A stretch of 5,123 bases of DNA from positions 1-5,123 of the forward strand of contig NZ_LLZG01000146.1 of NCBI RefSeq assembly GCF_001509475.1, given 5' to 3'. A program made the position numbers and the translations under genes. The DNA is from Streptomyces regalis (GTDB lineage Bacteria > Actinomycetota > Actinomycetes > Streptomycetales > Streptomycetaceae). The notes under the pieces were generated by a model that saw nothing but the letters and a program-made list of their open reading frames with translations, searched no databases and was not told the origin of the DNA. The first letter of the stretch is position 1; every line of letters starts with the position of its first letter. Shown in pieces: positions 1 to 5,123 of the stretch.

Positions 1-332
1 CTGTGAGGCGAAGCCCCGTGTGGGTGGGTGGGGATCGGGATGGCCGTGCCCGGCCCCAACCGCCAGCCGGGCTGGGATGCACGGACTGGCGCTGGGAAGT
101 GACCGTCGGCGCTGTGAGGCGAAGCCCCGTGTGGGTGGGTGGGGATCGGGATGGTGGTGCTTGGCCTCGAACGCTGGATGGGCTGGGATGCATGGGCCGG
201 CTTTGAAAAGCGAAACCCGCTGTGGGTGGCGGGTGGGGCTGGGGATGGTGTCCGTGTTGTCCTCGAACGCCGGACCGACTGGATTGTCGGGACGGCGTGG
301 GGAAGCGGGTGGGTGGGGGCAGGTCGGCCGTG
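1..332. repeat. Decayed GC-rich tandem repeat, period about 111 then 91 nt
   Basis: A 43-nt segment at 1-43 recurs exactly at 112-154. Similarity continues past this core: GGGCTGGGATGCA follows in both copies at the matching place. A third, more diverged copy begins near 210 (GCGAAACCCG against GCGAAGCCCCG) and shares CCTCGAACGC with copy 2. A fragment near 294-332 looks like a fourth copy. Divergence rises from left to right. The first period, 111 nt, is 37 codons, so peptides repeat in the forward frames, but the next period is not a multiple of three and the frames look like translated low-complexity DNA. I therefore read this as non-coding. It lies beyond the 3' end of the acetyltransferase gene. 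Whether more copies lie left of the window cannot be seen. Confidence 0.8.
22..319 (+). other. Four G-quadruplex-type motifs, one per repeat copy
   Basis: Four tracts on the + strand fit the pattern of four runs of at least three G separated by short loops: 22-39 and 133-150 (both GGGTGGGTGGGGATCGGG), 224-244, and about 299-319. The first two have loops of 1, 1 and 3 nt, which favours stable folding by known G-quadruplex rules. They sit at equivalent places in the decayed repeat. The G-rich strand is the template strand for any transcript running past the end of the leftward acetyltransferase gene, so folding could slow polymerase there. That effect is inference; G-rich tracts also arise by chance in DNA of this composition. 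Confidence 0.6.
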
Positions 333-517
333 TCCCCACGTGGGTGGAGCTCGGGACGGCTACGTTCCCTCCGCTGGGGCCGGGACGGCACCGTGCCCAT
401 GGTGGGTGAGGTCGGGGCGGCAGCACTCCCTCCGCAGATGGGGGCGGAAGGCAATGTGCCCACGGTGGGAGGCGCCGGGACGCAGCGTTCCCCCGGGAGG
501 GGCTCGAGATGGATGGG
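328..517. repeat. Three degenerate ~63-nt tandem units with a dyad
   Basis: Units at about 328-390, 391-454 and 455-517 align in tandem. Each starts with a GTG(T)CCCA block, continues with a GGGACGG-like block, and then has a TTCCCTCC- or TTCCCCC-like block. Each carries a short dyad near its start: CCCACGTGGG at 335-344 (a perfect palindrome), CCCATGGTGGG at 396-406 and CCCACGGTGGG at 459-469, spaced 61 and 63 nt. Identity between units is only moderate. The array ends just short of the stop codon of the leftward acetyltransferase gene, so it would form the 3' untranslated region or terminator zone of that transcript. No clear intrinsic terminator stands out; a bulged GCCG/TCCC stem at 327-360 is the best weak candidate. 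Confidence 0.5.
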
Positions 518-518
518 C

Positions 519-1118
519 TCAGTCTTCGGTGCCGGATCGGGTTGAGGGTGTTGGTGCGGGCAGGTACGGGGCCGTCGATGGCAGGCCGAGGTCCGATGGG
601 AGCAAGGAGCCCACCCAGCAGTCACGGTGTACGCCCTGGTGGACGATGGCGGAGCGGAGGGTGCCCTCGAGGGTGAAACCGGCGCGTTCCGCCACGGCGA
701 GGGAGGGGCTGTTGCCGACCTCCGCGCGCCATTCCACGCGGTCGATCGAGAGGTGGACGAAGGCCCAGCGGGACGCGGCGAGGACGGCCTCGGTGATGTA
801 GCCGTTGCCGCGGTGTTCCTTCGTGCCCCAGAAACCGATCTCGGCCCCGCTGATGGAACGCATCGTGAGACCGAGCATGCCCACCAGGTCCTCCCCTTCG
901 GGGAGGAAGAGTCCCCAGGTGAACATCGAACCGTTCCTCCAGCCCTCGGGGGCCAGTTGGTCGGTGAAGCTGTGGGCGTGCTCGTACAGGTAGGGCGAGG
1001 GGAGCGTGGCCCAGCGCTGGATGTCGGGGTCCTGGGCGGCCTCGTACACGGCGTCGGTGTCCTTCGGGCCGACCGTGCGCATCAGGAGGCGGCCGGTGGT
1101 GAGCGTGACGGGTTCCAT
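519..1118 (-). CDS. GNAT family N-acetyltransferase (RimJ/RimL-like)
   Basis: This 199-residue protein probably transfers an acetyl group from acetyl-CoA to an amine; the substrate is unknown. The order of elements fits the RimJ/RimL (Acetyltransf_3) branch of GNAT enzymes. It opens with the TGRLLMR strand (residues 8-14) and DTDAVYEAAQDPDIQRW (20-36). EIGFWG (93-98) leads into the acetyl-CoA pyrophosphate-binding loop HRGNGY (102-107). The late block has EVGNSPSLAVAERAGF (133-148) and EGTLR (151-155). The last ~35 residues are Pro/Ser-rich and probably disordered. I chose the ATG at 1118 because the family usually starts shortly before TxRLxLR and a GGAG lies 12 nt upstream; an in-frame GTG at 1148 would add ten residues but lacks a convincing ribosome binding site. 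The gene is divergent from secA and appears monocistronic within the window. Enzyme family is confident; role, including RimJ/RimL-type ribosomal protein acetylation, is not established. Confidence 0.92.
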   Translation of the reverse strand: MEPVTLTTGRLLMRTVGPKDTDAVYEAAQDPDIQRWATLPSPYLYEHAHSFTDQLAPEGWRNGSMFTWGLFLPEGEDLVGMLGLTMRSISGAEIGFWGTKEHRGNGYITEAVLAASRWAFVHLSIDRVEWRAEVGNSPSLAVAERAGFTLEGTLRSAIVHQGVHRDCWVGSLLPSDLGLPSTAPYLPAPTPSTRSGTED

Positions 1119-1268
1119 CGGCCGATTCTGCTCCGGGGGGCGTGGCACATGCCATCCGCACTGAGCGGAGAGTGAGCGTGTGATCGCATTTCGCGCAATT
1201 CGTGGGCGGAACGCGGCACCATCTGTGACCCCCGGCCGTTGTCCCCTTTGACGGAGATTTGAAGCAGC

Positions 1269-1361
1269 GGACGGTCGGCGTCACCGGCAGGCTCCCGGCG
1301 TGGCGGGGTCCTCGCATACGATGGCCGTTGCTCAGTCAAGTCAAATGGAAACCGACCGTCC
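1269..1361. repeat. 10-bp perfect inverted repeat in secA leader region
   Basis: GGACGGTCGG at 1269-1278 is exactly complementary, in inverted orientation, to CCGACCGTCC at 1352-1361, with 73 nt between the arms. A second partial partner, CCGACCG, lies at 1367-1373, three bases before the AAGGAG ribosome binding site. If transcription of secA starts upstream of 1269, the arms could pair in the leader RNA; if it starts near 1329, only the right arm is transcribed and the pair could serve only as DNA sites. CCGACCGT also occurs at 1069-1076 inside the acetyltransferase gene, so the motif is not unique and chance is a real possibility. Confidence 0.4.
1317..1322 (+). promoter_or_regulatory. Candidate -10 element for secA
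   Basis: TACGAT fits the TANNNT pattern of streptomycete vegetative -10 boxes and would place a start near 1329, giving a leader of about 60 nt before the secA GTG. No TTGAC-like -35 is seen 16-19 nt upstream (the sequence there is CTCCCGGCG). An alternative is TTGACG at 1248-1253 as a -35, with only a poor -10 (GACGGT near 1270). Either, both or neither may be used. Confidence 0.3.
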
Positions 1362-1375
1362 CAGGCCCGACCGGC

Positions 1376-1381
1376 AAGGAG
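1376..1381 (+). promoter_or_regulatory. Ribosome binding site of secA
   Basis: AAGGAG lies 10 nt before the GTG at 1392. It is the only good Shine-Dalgarno sequence in the region and supports that GTG as the secA start. Confidence 0.85.
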
Positions 1382-1391
1382 ACCAACCCCC

Positions 1392-4211
1392 GTGTCCGTC
1401 CTCTCGAAGATCATGCGTGCAGGCGAAGGCAAGATCCTGCGCAAGCTGCACCGCATCGCGGACCAGGTCAACTCCATCGAAGAGGACTTCGTCGACCTCT
1501 CCGACGCCGAGCTGCGGGCCCTCACCGATGAGTACAAGCAGCGGTACGCCGATGGTGAGAGCCTGGATGATCTGCTCCCGGAGGCCTTTGCCACCGTGCG
1601 CGAGGCCGCCAAGCGCGTCCTCGGGCAGCGGCACTACGACGTGCAGCTGATGGGTGGCGCCGCCCTCCACCTCGGCTATGTCGCCGAGATGAAGACCGGT
1701 GAGGGCAAGACCCTCGTCGGCACGCTGCCCGCGTATCTGAACGCTCTTTCCGGAGACGGCGTTCACCTCATCACGGTCAACGACTATCTGGCCGAGCGCG
1801 ACTCCGAGATGATGGGCCGCGTCCACAAGTTCCTGGGTCTGTCCGTCGGCTGCATCCTCGCCAACATGACGCCGGCCCAGCGCCGCGAGCAGTACAACTG
1901 CGACATCACCTACGGCACGAACAACGAGTTCGGCTTCGACTACCTCCGCGACAACATGGCGTGGTCCAAGGACGAGCTCGTCCAGCGCGGCCACAACTAC
2001 GCCATCGTCGACGAGGTCGACTCCATCCTCGTCGACGAGGCCCGTACGCCGCTGATCATCTCCGGCCCGGCCGACCAGGCCACCAAGTGGTACGGCGACT
2101 TCGCCAAGCTGGTCACGCGCCTGAAGAAGGGCGAGGCGGGCAACCCCCTCAAGGGCATCGAGGAGACCGGCGACTACGAGGTCGACGAGAAGAAGCGCAC
2201 GGTCGCCATCCACGAGTCCGGTGTCGCCAAGGTCGAGGACTGGCTGGGCATCGACAACCTCTACGAGTCGGTGAACACGCCGCTGGTGGGCTACCTGAAC
2301 AACGCCATCAAGGCGAAGGAGCTCTTCAAGAAGGACAAGGACTACGTCGTCATCGACGGCGAGGTCATGATCGTCGACGAGCACACCGGCCGTATCCTCG
2401 CCGGCCGCCGCTACAACGAGGGCATGCACCAGGCGATCGAGGCGAAGGAAGGGGTGGACATCAAGGACGAGAACCAGACCCTCGCCACGATCACCCTGCA
2501 GAACTTCTTCCGCCTCTACAACAAGCTCTCCGGCATGACCGGTACGGCGATGACCGAGGCCGCCGAGTTCCACCAGATCTACAAGCTCGGCGTGGTCCCG
2601 ATCCCGACCAACCGGCCGATGGTACGCAAGGACCAGTCGGACCTGATCTACCGCACCGAGGTCGCCAAGTTCGAGGCGGTCGTCGACGACATCGCCGAGA
2701 AGCACGAGAAGGGCCAGCCGATCCTCGTCGGTACGACGTCGGTCGAGAAGTCCGAGTACCTGTCGCAGCAGCTGAGCAAGCGCGGCATCCAGCACGAGGT
2801 GCTGAACGCGAAGCAGCACGACCGTGAGGCGACGATCGTCGCCCAGGCCGGCCGCAAGGGTGCCGTGACGGTGGCCACCAACATGGCCGGTCGTGGTACG
2901 GACATCAAGCTCGGCGGCAACCCCGACGACCTCGCCGAGGCGGAGCTGCGCCAGCGCGGCCTCGACCCCGAGGAGCACATCGAGGAGTGGGCCGCGGCTC
3001 TGCCCGCCGCCCTGGAGAAGGCCGAGCAGGCGGTCAAGGCGGAGTTCGAGGAGGTGAAGAACCTCGGCGGGCTCTACGTCCTCGGCACCGAGCGGCACGA
3101 GTCGCGTCGTATCGACAACCAGCTGCGCGGTCGTTCCGGCCGTCAGGGCGACCCCGGTGAGTCGCGCTTCTACCTGTCGCTCGGCGACGACCTGATGCGC
3201 CTGTTCAAGGCTCAGATGGTCGAGCGCGTGATGTCGATGGCGAACGTCCCGGACGACGTGCCGATCGAGAACAAGATGGTCACGCGCGCGATCGCGTCCG
3301 CCCAGTCGCAGGTCGAGCAGCAGAACTTCGAGACCCGTAAGAACGTCCTGAAGTACGACGAGGTCCTCAACCGCCAGCGCGAGGTCATCTACGGCGAGCG
3401 GCGCCGCGTCCTCGAGGGCGAGGACCTGCACGAGCAGGTGCAGCACTTCATGGACGACACGATCGACGCGTACGTCGCCGCGGAGACCGCCGAGGGCTTC
3501 GCCGAGGAGTGGGACCTGGACCGGCTGTGGGGTGCCTTCAAGCAGCTCTACCCGGTGAAGGTCACCATCGAGGAGCTGGAGGAGGCGGCCGGTGACCGCG
3601 CCGGGCTGACCGCCGAGTTCATCGCCGAGTCCATCAAGGACGACATTCACGACCAGTACGCGGCGCGTGAGGCGCAGCTCGGCTCCGAGATCATGCGTGA
3701 GCTGGAGCGCCGGGTCGTCCTGTCGGTCCTGGACCGCAAGTGGCGCGAGCACCTCTACGAGATGGACTACCTCCAGGAGGGCATCGGCCTGCGCGCGATG
3801 GCGCAGAAGGACCCGCTGGTCGAGTACCAGCGCGAGGGCTTCGACATGTTCACCGCGATGATGGAGGGCATCAAGGAGGAGTCCGTCGGCTACCTGTTCA
3901 ACCTGGAGGTCCAGGTCGAGCAGCAGGTCGAGGAGGTCCCGGTCGAGGACACCAAGCCGGTGGCCGACCTGGAGAAGAAGGACGCGGTGCCGGCGCAGGC
4001 GGGCGCGCGTCCCGAGATCCGTGCCAAGGGTCTCGATGCCCCGCGCCGCCCGGACCGGCTGCACTACACCGCTCCCAAGGTGGACGGCGAGGGCGACATC
4101 GTCGAGGGCGACTTCACCAACGACGACGAGCCGGTGCGCTCCGAGGCCGACGGCCTCACGCGCGCGGAGCGGCGCAAGCAGTCGCGTGGCGGTCGGCGTC
4201 GTAAGAAGTAG
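1392..4211 (+). CDS. secA: Preprotein translocase motor ATPase SecA
   Basis: SecA couples ATP hydrolysis to pushing unfolded preproteins through the SecYEG channel at the cytoplasmic membrane. The 939-residue product is full length for an actinobacterial housekeeping SecA. Visible motifs in order: Walker A MKTGEGKT (100-107), [10 protein letters not shown] (128-137), [17 protein letters not shown] (173-189) and Walker [15 protein letters not shown] (206-219). The preprotein cross-linking domain lies roughly at 225-370. Then come SGMTGTA (380-386), NBD2 motifs GTTSVEKSE (447-455) and [13 protein letters not shown] (497-509), and the arginine-finger motif [15 protein letters not shown] (577-591). 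Helical scaffold and wing regions follow at about 610-830 ([18 protein letters not shown] at 784-801). The ~100-residue tail is charged, probably disordered and ends in RRRKK; it has no cysteines, so the zinc-binding C-terminal domain of E. coli SecA is absent. The GTG start is fixed by the upstream AAGGAG and by the [13 protein letters not shown] start I recall for streptomycete SecA. The frame is intact. Absence of a second SecA in this window is uninformative. Confidence 0.99.
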   Translation: MSVLSKIMRAGEGKILRKLHRIADQVNSIEEDFVDLSDAELRALTDEYKQRYADGESLDDLLPEAFATVREAAKRVLGQRHYDVQLMGGAALHLGYVAEMKTGEGKTLVGTLPAYLNALSGDGVHLITVNDYLAERDSEMMGRVHKFLGLSVGCILANMTPAQRREQYNCDITYGTNNEFGFDYLRDNMAWSKDELVQRGHNYAIVDEVDSILVDEARTPLIISGPADQATKWYGDFAKLVTRLKKGEAGNPLKGIEETGDYEVDEKKRTVAIHESGVAKVEDWLGIDNLYESVNTPLVGYLNNAIKAKELFKKDKDYVVIDGEVMIVDEHTGRILAGRRYNEGMHQAIEAKEGVDIKDENQTLATITLQNFFRLYNKLSGMTGTAMTEAAEFHQIYKLGVVPIPTNRPMVRKDQSDLIYRTEVAKFEAVVDDIAEKHEKGQPILVGTTSVEKSEYLSQQLSKRGIQHEVLNAKQHDREATIVAQAGRKGAVTVATNMAGRGTDIKLGGNPDDLAEAELRQRGLDPEEHIEEWAAALPAALEKAEQAVKAEFEEVKNLGGLYVLGTERHESRRIDNQLRGRSGRQGDPGESRFYLSLGDDLMRLFKAQMVERVMSMANVPDDVPIENKMVTRAIASAQSQVEQQNFETRKNVLKYDEVLNRQREVIYGERRRVLEGEDLHEQVQHFMDDTIDAYVAAETAEGFAEEWDLDRLWGAFKQLYPVKVTIEELEEAAGDRAGLTAEFIAESIKDDIHDQYAAREAQLGSEIMRELERRVVLSVLDRKWREHLYEMDYLQEGIGLRAMAQKDPLVEYQREGFDMFTAMMEGIKEESVGYLFNLEVQVEQQVEEVPVEDTKPVADLEKKDAVPAQAGARPEIRAKGLDAPRRPDRLHYTAPKVDGEGDIVEGDFTNDDEPVRSEADGLTRAERRKQSRGGRRRKK

Positions 4212-4262
4212 CGCCGGCGCCGGGTGAGAGCGCCGCACGGGTATGGCGCCGTCGGGAAGACG

Positions 4263-4286
4263 GTGCCGGTACCTGTGCCGGTGCCT
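4263..4286. repeat. Tandem 12-nt duplication
   Basis: GTGCCGGTACCT at 4263-4274 is followed directly by GTGCCGGTGCCT at 4275-4286, differing at one base. It lies between secA and the terminator hairpin. This is probably a small slippage duplication with no evident role. Confidence 0.6.
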
Positions 4287-4304
4287 GCGGCGTCGTAGCG
4301 ACTG

Positions 4305-4339
4305 GAAGGGCCGGGTCTCCGTTGGGAGCCCGGCCCTTC
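4305..4339. terminator. Bidirectional hairpin between convergent genes
   Basis: GAAGGGCCGGG pairs perfectly with CCCGGCCCTTC (11 bp). After one bulged T, CTCC pairs with GGAG around a GTTG loop. The stem starts 93 nt after the secA stop and, read leftwards, 45 nt after the stop of the Rv3235-family gene, so it is well placed to end both transcripts. No U-run follows on either strand, which is common for streptomycete terminators. A weaker 7-bp pairing (4215-4221 with 4245-4251) lies nearer the secA stop. Confidence 0.8.
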
Positions 4340-4383
4340 GGCGTGCGTGGCCTGCTGCGGCTCTCGGCGACCCGCGGTGGTGG

Positions 4384-5123
4384 TCAGTCGTCGGCCGGGC
4401 GTGGCCTGCGCGGGCCGCCCAGTTCCACCGCCGTGCAGCGCCAGCGGAGGTCCCCACCCTGTTCCAGGCGGAATGCCATGGCGCGCACCTGGTCCCCGGC
4501 GCCGATGCGGGCGAAGGCCTCGATGGCTCCCGCACGGGGCTCGAAGTATCCGATGTCGCGGATGACGGGGCGAGTGCCGCGGGCGCGCAGGGGGCTGCGT
4601 TCCGCGAGCCAGACGAGTTCGTCGTAGGCGCGGCCGATGGTGTGGCGGAGCATCGAGTGGACGGGGCGCTGACCGCTCAGGACCAGGAGCAGGCGGTCGG
4701 CGAAGACGTCTGTGGGGCGGGGTTGGGGGATCTGGGCGATCGGCCTGCGAGAGGCCTGCGCCGGGACGAGGTGGGGTGCGTGGGCCCCTTGCCTCGCCGG
4801 GGCTTGCGGGGCGCCCCAGGTCGGGGCCGGGGCGGCCGGGTGGGCCATGCGGACCGACGCCGGTGGGGTGCCGAGCTGCTCCGGGGCGGGGGCCGACCCG
4901 ACGGCACGACTGCCCGCAGGCGCCGCGGACACTGCAGCCGGCGGAGGTACGTGGGCGATTGCGCTGATGCTGCCCCCGGTGGTGGGCGGCCGGTTGTCGG
5001 CGGGCCTGGTGCGGGTGAGGGGGTTTGCCGTGCCGGGTGAGTTCGGTGGGCGGCCGTCGGGTGACGTCGTACGGGATGCGCCGTGGCTCGGTGTGCGGGG
5101 TGGGGTGCCGCCGGGGCGGCGGG
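4384..5123 (-). CDS. Rv3235 family protein, 5' end outside window
   Basis: At least 245 residues are visible, with the stop at 4384-4386. The conserved C-terminal domain (about 4417-4710) runs from FADRLLLVLSGQRPVHSML through AYDELVWLA, LRARGTRPVIRDI and the patch AGAIEAFARIGAGDQVRAMAFRLE to DLRWRCTAVELG. It matches what I recall of the actinobacterial Rv3235 family, of unknown function, usually encoded near secA. The N-terminal ~135 visible residues are rich in Pro, Ala, Arg, Ser and Thr and look disordered. No signal peptide or membrane helix is seen. The first in-frame start inside the window is a GTG at 4932, but it lacks a ribosome binding site. The frame stays open from there to the edge (63 more codons, no ATG, GTG or TTG). 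The true start is therefore probably beyond the window and 4932 is more likely an internal valine. It is convergent with secA and shares its terminator. Confidence 0.82.
   Translation of the reverse strand, partial: RRPGGTPPRTPSHGASRTTSPDGRPPNSPGTANPLTRTRPADNRPPTTGGSISAIAHVPPPAAVSAAPAGSRAVGSAPAPEQLGTPPASVRMAHPAAPAPTWGAPQAPARQGAHAPHLVPAQASRRPIAQIPQPRPTDVFADRLLLVLSGQRPVHSMLRHTIGRAYDELVWLAERSPLRARGTRPVIRDIGYFEPRAGAIEAFARIGAGDQVRAMAFRLEQGGDLRWRCTAVELGGPRRPRPADD

Noticed and set aside
3..801. Forward open frames across 1-801 with repeated peptides such as RRSPVWVGGDRDG
   Set aside because: The peptide repeat follows from the 111-nt DNA repeat (37 codons). The next repeat period breaks the frame, composition is Gly/Trp/Arg-rich without domains, and the longer frame runs antisense into the acetyltransferase gene.
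627..1175. Forward open frame of 182 codons opposite the acetyltransferase gene
   Set aside because: The - strand product has a complete set of GNAT motifs; the forward frame is its shadow.
1119..1210. Candidate acetyltransferase promoter (TGCGAT with TTCCGC upstream, - strand, about 1180-1210)
   Set aside because: Both hexamers match consensus poorly; nothing separates them from chance.
1321..1650. Possible SecM-like leader peptide starting at the ATG at 1321 ([14 protein letters not shown]...)
   Set aside because: No ribosome binding site precedes it, it has no signal-like hydrophobic segment or Pro-ending arrest motif, and it runs out of frame deep into secA.
1341..4535. A 1064-codon open frame on the - strand, antisense to secA
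   Set aside because: Long stop-free antisense frames are expected opposite high-GC genes. Its translation is Leu/Val/Asp/Arg-rich low-complexity protein with no recognisable domain, and secA on the + strand explains the region fully.
4243..5040. Forward open frame of 265 codons over the terminator and the Rv3235-family gene
   Set aside because: It runs through the secA terminator and opposite the conserved Rv3235 domain; the translation is Arg/Gly-rich with no recognisable motif.
1..5123. Search for CRISPR, tRNA, rRNA, transposase, phage or toxin-antitoxin signatures
   Set aside because: By eye, none is present on either strand. The repeats at 1-517 are degenerate and lack the short uniform repeat/spacer structure of CRISPR, and no terminal inverted repeats or transposase fragments are seen.

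Overview
The window is high-GC actinobacterial DNA, most likely from Streptomyces or a close relative. The main reasons are a full-length 939-residue SecA of the streptomycete type, strong G/C preference at third codon positions, GTG starts, and an Rv3235-family gene beside secA. The genus is inferred from remembered family resemblance, not from a search.

Layout, left to right. Positions 1-518 hold no convincing gene. They hold two sets of decayed GC-rich repeats: a roughly 111/91-nt unit carrying four G-quadruplex-type motifs on the + strand, then three roughly 63-nt units each with a CCCA..TGGG dyad. Positions 519-1118 (- strand) encode a RimJ/RimL-like GNAT N-acetyltransferase. Positions 1119-1391 are a 273-bp divergent intergenic region with a candidate promoter for secA, a 10-bp perfect inverted repeat and a clear ribosome binding site. 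Positions 1392-4211 (+) are secA. Positions 4212-4383 separate convergent genes and contain a strong hairpin that probably terminates both. From 4384 to the right edge (- strand) lies an Rv3235-family gene whose 5' end is outside the window.

Only secA has a confident cellular role: it is the ATPase motor of the general secretion pathway. The acetyltransferase is divergent from secA and the Rv3235-family gene is convergent with it, so neither is co-transcribed with secA. Nothing in the sequence shows that the three act together. I saw no RNA gene, CRISPR array, insertion sequence, phage gene or defence system. The window looks like an ordinary core-chromosome segment. The parts most worth a second look are the repeats at 1-518 and the inverted repeat in the secA leader.
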